The notes: a model not told the origin generated them from the letters alone. Counted from the stretch's first letter, positions 1 through 11,201 are shown. The stretch is DNA of 64,000 bases from Cryptomeria japonica (GCF_030272615.1 NC_081413.1:550808136-550872135), one strand, 5' to 3'. Made by a program: numbers and translations.

Positions 1-1090
1 TATGGATTGAAACAAGCTCCTAAAGCCTAGTATAGATTAGATAAGTACTTGTTGAAATTGGGATTTAATAAAGATACTGTTGATAGTAATCTATATTTTA
101 AGATTGAGAATGATAACATTTTTTATTGTTAAAGTTTTTGTTGATGACATTATCTTTGGAGAAGATGATAACTTGAGTATGAAGTTTGTCGGTGATATGC
201 AGAAAGAATTTGAGATGTCTATGATAGGAGAAATGAAATTCTTCTTAGGTTTGAAAATTTCATAGACTAGAAAAGGTATTTTTATATCTCAAACTAAATA
301 TGTGAAGGAATTGTTGAAGAATTTTGGGTTAGAAGACTCTAAACCAGTTGGAACTCCTATGGTGACTGGCTGCAAATTATCTAAAAATGATGAATCTTTA
401 AAAGTTAATCAGACCTTTTACAAATCTATGGTTGGTGGGTTGTTATACCCAACTCAGACTAGACCTGATATTATGCATGTTGTGTGCATGGCTGCTAGAT
501 ATCAAGTTGATCCGAAAGAGATTCATGTCACTGTTGTAAAGAGGATATTCAGATACTTGAAAGGAACTGTGGATTATGGTGTGCGGTATACGAGGAATGG
601 TGATTTCATGTTATGTGCTTACACTAATGCTGATTGGGTTGGTGATATTGATGACCAAAAGAGTACCTCTTGTGGTGCATTCTTTTTAGGTAAGAAATTA
701 GTTCCATGGGCATGTGAGAAACAAGATTCAGTTTCCCTATCTACTGTTGAAGTTGAGTACATTGATGCTACTAGGAATTGCACTCAGGTAGTTTGGATGA
801 AACAAATGGTGAATGATATCTGAGTTATCTATGATGACCCTACTATCATATACTATGATAATTACAATGCTATTAATATGTCAAAGAACCCGGTGCAACA
901 TTCAATGGCTAAACACATATCTATCAAGTATTATTTCTTGAGAGAAAAAGTTAGTGAAGAGAAAATGAAGTTAGAGTATGTGTCTACAAAAGAACAAATT
1001 GTTGATATTTTTACCAAGCCTCTTCCTGCAGATACATTTGTCTATTCGAGAGACAAGTTAGGGGTATCTACCCCTCCTGATGGGAACTAG
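1..1090 (+). pseudogene. copia pol fragment: RT C-terminal part and RNase H, broken
   Basis: Reverse transcriptase and RNase H copy the element's RNA into DNA in cytoplasmic particles. The first codons read YGLKQAPKA, the copia RT motif, and after a frame change near position 110 the catalytic FVDDIIFG motif follows, then FFLGLKI. From 302 the frame continues with the RT-RNase H connection (GGLLYPTQTRPDI), RNase H core (YTNADWVGD, LSTVEVEYI) and the C-terminal KHISIKYYFLRE and VDIFTKPLP motifs. Decay is clear: an in-frame TAG at 28-30, a frame change near 110, and stops at 263-265 and 821-823. The final stop is at 1088-1090. The copy cannot make an intact pol. Confidence 0.9.
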
Positions 1091-1204
1091 ATGCATTGAG
1101 TTGCATCAATCTGATGGACTTCACAATCTTATCTTCTTGTCTGGATTGATGAGTTTATGTTGCTCCTCTAGTGGAGTAGTATGTTTATGGTTGGTTATAT
1201 GTTT

Positions 1205-1416
1205 AAGGGGGAGAGAATCATAATTTGTTTGTCAAAGGGGGAGAGTTTGGTTTTCTGTTTTGAGAATCTTTGTCATTGATGTCAAAGCGGGAGAGAAAGC
1301 ATGTGAGAAATTGTTTTATCTTCTTAATCTTAGGGGGATTTTGTTAAGATGTTTTATTTCTTTGCATTGATTGTTTTTTCACATCCATATGTTGCCATCA
1401 ATGCCAAAGGGGGAGA
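1205..1416 (+). promoter_or_regulatory. cluster of polypurine tracts before the 3' LTR
   Basis: At least four near-identical purine runs built on AAAGGGGGAGA occur at 1205-1215, 1234-1245, 1284-1295 (one C interrupts the G run) and 1406-1416, with a weaker TAGGGGGA at 1331-1338. The last one abuts the LTR start at 1418 and is the likely plus-strand primer. Repeated polypurine tracts are a known feature of Sireviruses; the function of the extra copies is not shown here. Confidence 0.75.
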
Positions 1417-1417
1417 T

Positions 1418-2718
1418 TGTTGGACATTGTTGCTGCTAGGATATGTTGTCATTAATGTCAACATATTCTTGTGATTTATTGCTCTAGTGGTTGCAGATTT
1501 GTTTATTGGGATCATGGTTTGTTGTATGGAGTATTTTTAGTGTCATTACATCTTTTTGTATTGGTTTCAATGATACATGAAGCTTAATTGATCATATTAT
1601 ATGATCCAGTTTGCAGTTTGGTTTTTCTGATCAGTGCTTTGTAGAGTTAGGTATTTCCTCCGGTATATTCTGGTGTGATTAGATCTTGAGCTAAGATTTT
1701 GGGAGATTGTCTGGGATGTTCTTGTGTATCTTCATTTCAGATGATTCATGATTTGGTGCTCCACAAGTTATCTTTCCTCGTGACAGTTGTTGTTGTTCGA
1801 GTGTTCTTGAGTTTTTTATGTTGATTGATGAAGATTTGACAAGTGGTGTGGGTGTAGTTGTTACTGATGATTCTAACGTGCTTGTTGGTGTTTCTTAATT
1901 ATGACCTATTTGTTTGGATTGTCTGCATTGATCGTTGTGTGAATTTTGGGTGATTTTCATGATCTGCTGATGTTCTTCGTGTTATGTGATATCGTGGGTG
2001 GTGTAATGTGTTGCGATTGATCTTGGCAAGATTTTCAATGGTGTTGCGTGTTTGGTGATTTGGTTTAGGTCCATGTTATATCATGTATACCATTGTATTG
2101 GTCTGGTGGCCGATCTTTGTATCGTGTAATGTAATTTTATAATTATGAGTTGAGGGTTTAGCCGACCTTGTTGTCAAGGTTGATGAATTGTATAAATAGG
2201 TGATGTGTCTGCATTATCAGAGATTGGAATAGGTGCGAACAAGTGAATACATCCTTCGATATTGTGATTGAGAAGATTTTGGAGGGTTTGAGAGCAGACA
2301 TATGTGCTTAACCGGAACTATCATCGAACATTACTAGATGCTTATTTTGTAGTTTATTTAATTCTGGATTGTTGTCTAAATATTTTTTTAAGTCAGTGAG
2401 ACTTCCCTGAGGGTTGTAGCCTTCATCTTGAGCAGTGAGCTCGAGGCAGTGAGCCTAAATGTAGGTGCATTCCCCATTGTAATATATACACATACTACTA
2501 TAGAGTATTATCTTATTATGGGTACGTTCCCACCGTGGGTTTTCCCTTAACCGGATTTTCCATGTCAAAATCTTGGTGTTGTGTGTTGTATTGTCAATTT
2601 TCTTATCTTTGTTGTTGTTGCACTTAATCAGATTTGTGATTGTGGTTGATTTTGTTAATCTGGGGAAAATTGATTCACCCCCCCCCCCTCTTAGTTTTCC
2701 TAGATTATGTTGCCAACA
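1418..2718 (+). repeat. 3' LTR of the copia element (about 1.3 kb)
   Basis: The LTR begins TGTTGG right after the polypurine tract and ends CCAACA, a perfect 6-bp inverted terminal repeat, giving 1301 bp. A TATA box lies at 2191-2198. Near the end is a run of about 12 C at 2679-2691, a feature often seen close to the 3' end of plant copia LTRs. The LTR holds promoter and polyadenylation signals of the element. Confidence 0.85.
2191..2198 (+). promoter_or_regulatory. TATA box in copia LTR
   Basis: TATAAATA lies about 770 bases into the LTR, where U3 promoter elements are expected. No transcription data; the call rests on the motif and its place. Confidence 0.55.
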
Positions 2719-2790
2719 GGCTTGATGATATTAGGCATCATAGCCACAAACAACAGATTCTCATGATCTTCATTATAAAGTGTGTGTATG

Positions 2791-5407
2791 CTACGCTCGG
2801 TAGGCTTTTGAGAATCTTTTTCTTTTCTTTTCTATGCCCTTTGAGCTCAAGCAAGCTTTGCAAAATCTGTGTGTTGCATGAATTTTGATGGAGAAGGAAT
2901 CATTTTTCCTACAAAAGAGGGCCCTAAGTGGAAGAACAAACGAAATTGGGACTATAGGGGCTTGCGACTGAGTTTGTGCGGGAAATGTGAGAGTAGCAAG
3001 GGAGAAAGGAGGGATATCTTGCAGAAGGCCAACATGAGAGGAAAACAGTAGGCCAACACTTGATGATTTCGGAGGGGTGTAACTTGCAAACCCTAAGGGT
3101 TGTGCTATCGAAGATGTGATTGTTGATTGACCTGGGGTCATGCCAGAGTGGGAAACACTAACTACTGTGCCAAAAGAAGAAACACTAAGCGAGGACATGA
3201 CAAGGCTAGTGGATACAAGGGCTAATTGAGATTAAATGTCAGTTGTAGAAGATATTACCACAGTTGGGGAACTAGATACAATAGCAGAAGCATGTGAGGA
3301 CAAAGTCGTCGACGAGACCAAAGATTGAGAAGAAATAAGAGAGGGAGAAAAGAGTACCTAAGCTGAAGATGTTGCTAAATTGGCTAAAACTTGGGTTGCT
3401 ACAGATATTTGCATTTGTGCACTTCCCAGAACTTTAGTTGTATTTTGTCTCTTCTTTTGGGGATACATGCCAACACTTGGAGGACTCTACACTTGAGATG
3501 TCTTGCTAGGCCTCTTCCTCACGAATTATGAGTGGGGATTGCTAGTGACATTCTTTATAGCTTCATATGCTGCTAGGGGTCCAAAAACCTACGAAGATGG
3601 CTGTAATACAACCTATTTCCCCTTTTTCTCCTTATGATGTTGTTTCTTCCAGAATAGATGGATCTGTTGGATCAATGTCACTTGACAAAGGACTGTATTC
3701 AAGCTCTCTATCATCATCACCATTATATTTCTTTCATTATTATTCAAAAACCTCATCTAAGGAGATGTAACCCAATCTCACTCGGGTTTGTTGAATTTCA
3801 TGCCTGTATATCCAAAAGGCTTGCCTCTTTTCTTCTTGCCAAACATCGTCATCCATTTTCCTTTGCAAAATTAGGGGAAATTTCTTGACAAGATTTGCTT
3901 CTCCTTTTGGCTTGTAAAACTTCAACCATGGTGGCTACTCCTCTTTAGGAATGAGGGCCAGATTCACATACCACTTTGTTTGGTCTTCTTGTGGATTTAC
4001 CCAAGCCTCCCAAGAATTGTGTTGTATGTGCGTTAAGGGTATCTTCCTTTTTGAAAGGCAGTCATTTGGGTTGTAACTCCATTTATCATCAATAACCACA
4101 AACCCTAGCTGAACCAGCTTCGATGTGAGAACACCCTCTGTTTGGAGTTTTTTGTCAACAACAATGGGTCCTATGATCTTATGATATTGATTTATGGTGG
4201 TTTCATGTCTCCTCGAGCCTATACAGGTTTCAATAATAGCTAGATACCTAAACATTTCCAGTACTAGGGTATAATTAGTGACACACGTCGGGAGACAAAA
4301 AGGTTCTTCTATAAAACAATGGATTCTGATAAAGGAAATTTTTTGTCCCAAGAACAAGTAAAAAGGAGATTGGCATGCCAACATCCAACCAATTTGGTCT
4401 TTAGAAAAGTGAATGATAGAGTTTGGGTCTTTCTTATCTAAATCTTGAATGGCAAGAGTCAACAAAGCAACAAAAAAAGTATATGCATCATGTTTAGTGG
4501 ACAAAATGTGGTTCCATATAGTTACATGCTTCTTCCTTTGATCATAAAAAAATGACAAGTTCATATATTGGCCAAATAAATTTACATTTTAATGCAGAAA
4601 CATATGGACTAAATATGAAGTGTACCTGAACCTATATTGCTTTGGAAAATTTGTCAACTGTTCTACAATCCCTTGAACAAGGATGCCTACAAAGTCATAC
4701 TAGAAAAGCTCCTTCTGGTTTTGGAATTTGAATAGGAAACCCATATGAATGGTGTAGATACTATGATCACCATCAAAACTGAAGATGTATGCCAACATGG
4801 AGGCAATGTCTTGCAGATCCTTTTACTTCAAATCACTATATGATAATGGAAACTTTGGAAGGTCCTCAATACTTCAGTCCCTTTCCATTGTGCCATTACT
4901 AACATCTCTCCTTTTGCGCCAATATCCATCTAACATTTCTTTACAAATTTTTTTTGTTCTCTCATTGAGTAGGGAAATACATAACATATATCTAATAGCA
5001 TCCATTCTTACTACCACTCAACGCGTTCTCTTGAATAATTGGTGGGTTTGGCTTGAAATTTGCAACACATGCATCAATAAATTCAAGGAAATGCAGAACT
5101 ATTAGTACCATGTATTGGGGAAGACATGAGTTCTAGAGTTTGATCGCATACGCCTTTGAATCACCCTTCTTTTTCAACATCCTCTAGTAAGAACCTTTCG
5201 TGAGATTCCTCAGATGCTCATGCAAGTCTGGGTCACAACCATAGAGGGGTTTTTAGTCATAGATTTTGCCTTTGGCCTTTTCTTCGAATAAATAGGTTCT
5301 GGGGACATTACATAGGAGGCATAGGAGATGTCTCTGAACACGTTCACAATGGAATTAGTTGTGGAAGAGCCTACATTATTACCTAGAATGTTTTCCTTTG
5401 AAGCCAT
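2791..5407 (-). pseudogene. decayed ORF of an unnamed long-ORF family (copy A)
   Basis: I do not recognise a named family. On the minus strand a start at 5407 (MASKENILG) opens a Ser- and Lys-rich N-terminus. A broken middle follows at 5200-4570, then the longest open piece, 209 codons at 4564-3935 (contains WNHILSTKHDAYTFF), a continuation at 3925-3740, and a Ser/Pro/Thr-rich end to 2791. Several frame changes and stops separate the parts. Read across frames, the 5100-4570 part shows the same order of short patterns as the plus-strand ORF at 26092-29243 (for example RYTSYLVHMFL here against RYSLLMHMLL there, about the same distance after an IASML/VAQVL patch), so I infer the two are distant relatives. 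No catalytic motif is visible. Alternatives: a gag-like protein of a non-autonomous retroelement, or chance similarity. Confidence 0.45.
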
Positions 5408-5587
5408 CTTCCTCTAAATCACATTAGATTCTGCTAGATGTATTATGTGTGGATTTTCTAGTGCCCCCAGATTGATTTCTTTTGCCTCTTCTATGAGAAT
5501 AGACGATCTCTCCTGATTAGTTTTTGAAGGGGAGAATGTCAAACCTTCCATGTTCAGGCACCTCAGAGAGGTTTTCACCTTTGGATG

Positions 5588-6400
5588 TGATGCAGGAGCA
5601 TCCCCGGTCGATAAGAAATCTTGCATCAACCAAAAATATTTCCTTTCAGTTTTGTTCTTGATGAATTTTTTTGTGTTCTTACCAGTTGGTACCAGTAGTT
5701 GTTTTCTTTTCGTAGTAGATATTATTTTCAGTTTTCAGGCTCATTCATGTGCTTAATTCCATATTTTTCAATTCATTTGGGTTCTTTTCCGGTCAGTTAT
5801 CGCTTCTGATTAATTGTTTCTGGGTTTCGAGACAATTCTTGTGCTTACCGGTTGGTTTTCCTTCATTATCGGTGTGATTCTTGGTGTGTGGATCTATTTT
5901 GGGTCTTGCTTGATGTTCTTTGGTGTTTGCCCGACCTTTCTGTTGAACCGTACCTCTTGGTTTTTATTTTTTGAAAAGATTTCTTTAATTCTTAGGGCCA
6001 ACCTAGTTACATGTTTCATTTTTCCGCGTTGATAAATGGAATCTTATGAGGCCGACCTGGATATGTTTTGGTGGGTATAAATATGTTATTATGTAACCAT
6101 TTGCAGGGACAGAGGAAGACGAATTGAGAATAAGGACTGTGATTTGCATTTTGTGATCCCATTGATTCTTAGAGTCTCGATTGGATTGTATCTGGCTGAA
6201 AGCCTGCATGTAACTGGTAAACTACCAGACATTCTTTGATGATTATATGATGATAGTCGGATGGTTGCCAAAAGTTCTAAAGCAATAATATGATTTGTTT
6301 ATGTAATCTTGTTATGTTTTCTTGTTGCTTTCATTATGTTACTCTTGCTGCATATGTCGATTGATTCTCTTTGAGGGTTTTACCAGTTATGGCTGCACCA
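5588..6400 (+). repeat. 5' LTR of the gag-pro element
   Basis: Starts TGATGCAGGAGCATCCCC and ends CTGCACCA, 813 bp, and matches 8494-9296 along its length. A TATA box (TATAAATA) lies at 6076-6083. It is followed after two bases by the primer binding site. Confidence 0.88.
6076..6083 (+). promoter_or_regulatory. TATA box in 5' LTR
   Basis: TATAAATA, conserved at 8972-8978 in the 3' LTR (TATAAAT) within matching surroundings, as expected of the U3 promoter. Confidence 0.6.
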
Positions 6401-6402
6401 AG

Positions 6403-6414
6403 TGGTATCAGAGT
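6403..6414 (+). promoter_or_regulatory. primer binding site (initiator tRNA-Met type)
   Basis: TGGTATCAGAGT matches the usual plant TGGTATCAGAGC site for the 3' end of initiator tRNA-Met in 11 of 12 bases and lies two bases after the LTR end. Confidence 0.85.
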
Positions 6415-6677
6415 TGGTTATGGACTGGTTGGTGGAAGAATTGGTTGCAAACATTGAGGCATTTGTTTGGGTGGACAAATCACTGATTGGAGGTAGGTTG
6501 CACGTGTGTTCAATATATCATCGAGGGGAGGAAATTGAAACCGGTAGTCAAATCGCCGAGTTGAGGTAGTTCATTGGAGTGGAAGAGGAGATGCTGCCTA
6601 GAAGGTCAACCCCCTAGAGGGTAGAGAAGATGATGGAAGACTTCAATAATTAAGCAAGGAACAAAATCTGAAATGCT

Positions 6678-7646
6678 TTGGTTGGTTTGCGAAGAAACCC
6701 TGAATCAGAGGATGAGTATGAGGAAGCCAGTGAAGAGCTTGAGGAAGTTGAAAAACCAGAAGATGAAAGAGAGGAAAGATTCCTGAGAGCAATGGTGCAA
6801 GCGAGTAAAGTTCATAAAGTTGAAGTTTCCAACTTTTCTAGAACACTAAACCCAGAGGATCTGATCGATTGGATCAGAGAGTTGGAGGACTACTTTGAGT
6901 TTGAGGATGTCAAGGACCCACAGAGAGTCTGGTTGGCACAGACTAAGTTTAAAGGGCATGTTGCCTTATAGTGGAAAGAATTGCATAAAGACAAAGTAAA
7001 GAATGGTGAATAGAAGATCACCCAATGGAGACATATGGTTGCAAGATTGAAGGCCAAGTTCATACCGGGAGACTATGAATTGGAGTTGTTCAAGAAATTG
7101 CAAAACCTGAAACAGAGAAATATGACTGTGAAGGAATATACTGAGGAATTCTACAAGGTGGTGATTAGATCTGGACATAGAGAGATGGACAGAGAAAACG
7201 TGGTGAGGTACATAAATGGATTTGCTTTTAACATTCAGGATGAAATGAGTATGTTGAGGGTTTCCATAGTAGAAGAAGCTTATCAGTATTCTTTGAAGGC
7301 TGAGGAGAAGATGAAAAGAAGACAATTGAATAGATTGAAGGAGAAATTGAAAGGACACGTGAGTGACAATATGAAGAAATCGGTTGAGGAAGCTGAATCA
7401 AAACCTAAGTGGAGTAAAGAACCAGAACAAAAGATATAGAGGAAAGGCAGTAGCAGTATCGGTAGAGAATTTCTTGGCAAATGTTTCAAGTGTGGAGAAA
7501 TTGAGCATAGATTCTATGAATGTAAGCAAGGAATGGCAAGAAGTTGTGTGGAAAATGAGGAACCAGAAGGTGAAGGTACCGGATCTAACTATGCACCAGA
7601 GCAAGGAGAATCCTTTATGTTCAAAAGAAAGGATACCAGATCTACT
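6678..7646 (+). pseudogene. gag: gag polyprotein with retrotransposon gag domain and zinc knuckle, broken
   Basis: Gag forms the particle that packages element RNA. An acidic N-terminus (Glu/Asp-rich, 6700-6780) leads into the retrotransposon gag domain at about 6880-7300, with VWLAQTKFKGHVAL, an RLKAKFIPGDYE patch and FNIQDEMSMLR. A basic stretch follows, then a CCHC zinc knuckle at 7482-7526 (CFKCGEIEHRFYEC). All of it lies in one frame that is cut by stops at 6969-6971, about 7011 and 7437-7439. The same frame continues into the protease, so gag-pro was one polyprotein. The start at 6678 is the first that fits; the true start may lie upstream. Confidence 0.82.
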
Positions 7647-7649
7647 TAG

Positions 7650-8279
7650 AGGAAGAGTCTTTTCCAGACTCTGTGTAAATCAGGTGGTAAGTATTGTAAG
7701 GTCATTGTAGATAGTGGAAGTACTGACAATTTGGTATACGAGGAGATGGTTGTGAAGATTGGATTGAAGAGGCTTGAGCATCCTTGTCCTTATGAGGTAA
7801 GTCGGTTACAAGATTATCAAAAGATAGAGATAAAGGAGCAGTGTTTGGTGAATTTTAATATTGGGTCTTTTAGGGATGAGGTTTTGTGTGATGTTGTATC
7901 TATTAGTGCTTGTCATGTCTTGTTGGGAAAACCTTGGCAGTTTGATAGAGGAGCTATTTATGACCGTAGAAGAAACCTAGTCCCTATTGAGAAGGATGGA
8001 CAAAAGTTCACATTGATTTCTTTGAAGGAGAAAGAGAAGGAGGTGAAGAATTTGAGTCTTGAGAAAAGTTGCAGTATTGAGAAATTAGTGGCAAAGGTTA
8101 TACCAGAAGGTTTGAAGAAAGATCTTATAGAACCGGTTGTAGAGGTTATATCGAAGGGTGACACGAGTTTGCAGAAGGATGGGACAGATGAGCCTAATGG
8201 ACAGATGGAACTGGATGTTAGAGAGATTATGGTGACAAACCAGATGAATTCATGTGGCAGAAACAAATCAAAGTTGTAG
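7650..8279 (+). pseudogene. retroelement aspartic protease
   Basis: The protease cuts the polyprotein during particle maturation. The catalytic DSGST begins at 7710, in the pattern VIVDSGSTDNLV, followed at normal spacing by the conserved hydrophobic-LGKPW patch (HVLLGKPWQFDR) near 7920. It shares the frame of the upstream gag. After the fold the frame runs on as a Lys/Glu-rich tail to a stop at 8277-8279, where RT would start in a full gypsy element. None follows; the 3' LTR begins 215 bases later. Confidence 0.82.
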
Positions 8280-8493
8280 AAGAAAGAGAACAGTAAACAG
8301 AGATAATGTGCAGATCTAAAGCAAAGAGAGTTAGGGGTTAGAGAAGCTGGTTGAGGCACCGAAGGAGGTAAAGTAGAGGTTGGCAGATAAGGAATATGTT
8401 TGGATCAGAAATGAGCATGGGGTCTTTATTCTGAATTCTTTTAGATGTTCATGAGTTGCCTCTCATGGAACTTCTTTTTCTACTTGGGTTGTT

Positions 8494-9296
8494 TGATGCA
8501 GGAGCATCCCCGATCGATAAGAAATCTTGCATCAACCAAAAATATTTCCTTTCAATTTTGTTCTTGTTTAGTTCTTTATGCAGTTTTTTATGTTCTTACT
8601 AGTTGGTACCGGTAGTTGCTTTCTTTTCGTGGTAGATCTTATTTTCGGTTTCCAGGCTGGTTCATGTACTTAATTCCAGATTTTTAGTTCATTTGGGTTC
8701 TTTTCTGGTCAGTTATTTTCCTCTGGGATGGTTCTTGTGCTTACCGGTTGATTTTCCTTCATTATCAGCGCGATTCTTCGCGTGTGGATCTATTTTGGGT
8801 ATTGTCCGATGTTCTTTGGCATGTGGCCAACCTTCCTGCTAAATCGCACCTCTTGGTTGTTATTTTTCAAAAAAAATTCTTTAATTCTTAGGGACGACCT
8901 AGTTACACGTTTCATTTTCCTGCATTGGTAAATGTAATCTTATGAGGTCGACACGGATATGTTCAAGTGGGTATAAATATGCTATTATGTAATCATTTGT
9001 AGGGGCAAATAAAGTAGAATTGAGAATAAGGATTTTGATTCGCATTTTGTGATCCGGTTGATTCTTAGAGTCCCGGTTGGATTGTATCTCGCTGAAAGCT
9101 TGCATGTAACCGGTTAACTACCAGACGTTCTTTGATGATTATATGATGATAGCTGGATGGTTGTTGGAAGTTCTAAAGCAATAATATGATTTTTTTATGA
9201 AATCTTGTTATCTTTTCTTGTTGTTTTTGTTGTGTTACTCTTGTTGCATAAGCTGGTTGATTCTCTTTGAGGGTTTTACTAGTTATGGCTGCACCA
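8494..9296 (+). repeat. 3' LTR of the gag-pro element
   Basis: Starts TGATGCAGGAGCATCCCC and ends CTGCACCA, 803 bp, the partner of 5588-6400, with small insertions, deletions and many substitutions between the two. No clear polypurine tract is left just before it, only a degenerate TTGGGTTGTT. Confidence 0.87.
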
Positions 9297-9543
9297 AGAT
9301 GCATGCTTTGTTTTTACTTTTTGGGATCATAAAGTGTTGCGGTACGGTTTTCAGTAGAAGGTCCATTTTTATTGTGATATTTTGGTGACTGAAAGGTTTG
9401 GTATTCTCTCTAAAATAAGCCGCACTGTTAAGTTCAATAGCAAGCCCTTCTTTGTGATCCCCGCTTGGTATGTTATCTCATAATTCGAGAAAGTCTATGA
9501 TCACCTCATCGTTTTGGAAGGTGTCAAGGCACGAGGAAGTTGG

Positions 9544-10581
9544 CTAGTTCCAGTTAATGAGGTCAAGCTGGATTATTAGCATTACCTCATCAATAAGGTT
9601 GAGTTCATAGGATGTGTTAGTTATGGTTAAGATGGAGGTATCAAGGTCATCATCAATACTGTCCTCTTTGTAATCGAGCTCGGGAGGTGACCTGTTTATA
9701 CTTGAAGTATCCTCATCAATTGGATCCCAAAAAGTTTTGATCCATGGATCTTCATCACCTCTTTTATATTCTAAAGAATCCTTGTTAGAGTCATGTAAAT
9801 AATCCCATTCATATTCATTTGAATCAGTTTCAATATCACTAGGTAGAACTATGTCATTGTGCCTTATAGGGATGTCATTAGGGGTGAAAGGTTTGTGGAT
9901 ACCTACTATAGGTGTCATATCTGATGGGGTGGTTGGTGTCATTTGAGTATTTGAAATGGACAAAAATGGTAACCTAGAAGTGATTGACCTTTGTGTAATA
10001 CCATCCTTTTGGGTGTTCGGTGCCTGTGCAGACTGTGAGTGAGAAGTACTCGCGTGACTTGGATTTTCTGATGTTGTAGATTGGTCTACAATGGACATTA
10101 TCTTGCTTCTAGAAGGGATGAATTTAGAAGTTGTATTCCTTGGTTTTATTGTAAGCCTTAGTTTGGAAGACCCTTTTGAACTAGAATTGAATCCAAGTCC
10201 AATTTTATCTCGTGGTTGTAACAAGGGTTGTAATGGCTCTTGTACACCTTGCTTGTGGGATCCCAATGCACTATGACCATCATAGCGCATCTTTTGCATC
10301 ATGGTAAAACCTTTATCATATTTCTCTATAGGGATCTTGATTTGTTGTTTACCTTTGTCGGGGGGGTCTATATAGATCCATCCTGCCAAGTCGTCATCAA
10401 CAATATCTTGTTCTTGTGATTTGCCTAGAATGAAACCATCAAGCGTACTAGTATGGACTACAATAGAGGCCTTGAGTGACATTTGTGGTTTGACATGAGT
10501 CCTAGGTGAGAGGGGTAGTTGGCCAACACAGAAAAGTTGACCAATGTTGTATTCTCCTGGGCCTTCATCTTTTACCTTCAT
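9544..10581 (-). CDS. gypsy pol segment after protease, Ser/Thr-rich, with degenerate G-patch-like motif
   Basis: A 345-codon open frame, a clear 1-kb run without stops. It holds YDKGFTMMQKMRYDGHSALG followed by KQGV and KIGLGF, resembling the glycine-containing G-patch-like segment that lies between protease and RT in Tat-like gypsy polyproteins. The middle is Ser/Thr/Pro-rich and the end acidic (DIETDSNEYEWD, DEDTSS). The protease lies just upstream on the same strand (through 10735 in another frame), so this was part of one pol. RT does not follow. The function of this segment in the family is not well known. Confidence 0.6.
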   Translation of the reverse strand: MKVKDEGPGEYNIGQLFCVGQLPLSPRTHVKPQMSLKASIVVHTSTLDGFILGKSQEQDIVDDDLAGWIYIDPPDKGKQQIKIPIEKYDKGFTMMQKMRYDGHSALGSHKQGVQEPLQPLLQPRDKIGLGFNSSSKGSSKLRLTIKPRNTTSKFIPSRSKIMSIVDQSTTSENPSHASTSHSQSAQAPNTQKDGITQRSITSRLPFLSISNTQMTPTTPSDMTPIVGIHKPFTPNDIPIRHNDIVLPSDIETDSNEYEWDYLHDSNKDSLEYKRGDEDPWIKTFWDPIDEDTSSINRSPPELDYKEDSIDDDLDTSILTITNTSYELNLIDEVMLIIQLDLINWN

Positions 10582-10734
10582 TTTTAGCTTATCTTGTTTG
10601 GGTGTAGGGATCGTTGTACTGGTGAGATTTACTAGATGAACATAAGATGATGAGGCAATGGCTTCTCTATTACTGGGTACTGTGATATCAGGTTGATGCC
10701 TTGTATTGTTTCAAAAGGTGAATGGGTTAGCATC

Positions 10735-11058
10735 ACCAAGGATAGTTATCTCTAATCCATTATTTGGAAACTTGATACATTGATGGTAGGTGAATGGTAC
10801 CGCTTGCATGGCACGAATCCATGGTCTGCCTAATAGGAGATTCTATGGAAGAGGGAGGTCAAGGACTTGAAAAAACACATTCTTCACCACAAGTCCCACC
10901 CTGACTAGTAGAGTAACACACCCTTTAGAGGAGCATTCTGCATCATCATAAGCCTTGATGGTGATTCTTTTTCTGACATCAACTACTCCTTCTGTATACC
11001 CCAATGTTGTGATTAACCTTAATGTATAAATGTTAAGGACAACTCCATTGTCAATCAA
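10735..11058 (-). pseudogene. gypsy 1 aspartic protease, broken
   Basis: The piece 11058-10843 reads MIDNGVVLNIYTLRLITTLG, the flap and fold part of a gypsy protease, followed after a frame change at about 10845 by LLLGRPWIRAMQAVPFTYHQ, the conserved GRPW segment after the fold. The catalytic DSGA segment upstream is not readable in one frame. It belongs to gypsy 1 between gag and the post-protease ORF. Confidence 0.7.
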
Positions 11059-11201
11059 TACTCACTTGATTCTATGTTTATGTATGAATCCCTCAATGTG
11101 GAGAGGGGTGCTATGCAGTTGTTGAAAGGATGCATCATCATTCTCAGTGAAAGCGAGACATGGTGATTATTTGAGACTTCCAACTATGTCTTAAAATTGA
11201 T

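Larger units (their letters stand above)
1..2718 (+). mobile_element. 3' half of a Ty1/copia (Sirevirus-like) LTR retrotransposon
   Basis: The window opens inside the reverse transcriptase of a copia element and runs through RNase H, a non-coding 3' region with several polypurine tracts, and a complete 3' LTR ending at 2718. The 5' half lies outside the window. Copia order (RT then RNase H at the 3' end of pol) is seen directly. The assignment to the Sirevirus group is an inference from the repeated polypurine tracts upstream of the LTR, a trait known for that group. No 5' flank is available, so the target duplication cannot be checked. Confidence 0.85.
5588..9296 (+). mobile_element. complete non-autonomous Ty3/gypsy-type LTR element carrying only gag and protease
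   Basis: Two direct LTRs (5588-6400 and 8494-9296) bound a 2.1-kb interior with a primer binding site, gag with zinc knuckle, and an aspartic protease, but no RT, RNase H or integrase. LTR ends are TGATGCAG and CTGCACCA. Flanking 5-mers are GGATG (5583-5587) and AGATG (9297-9301), a target duplication with one mismatch. The element sits in older minus-strand DNA and splits it. It would need enzymes from a related full element. The LTRs differ at many sites by eye, and gag-pro has several stops, so insertion is not recent. Confidence 0.85.

Noticed and set aside
7958-8359. Minus-strand frame of 133 codons
   Set aside because: It is antisense to the protease and its Lys/Glu-rich tail in the gag-pro element and has no motif of its own.
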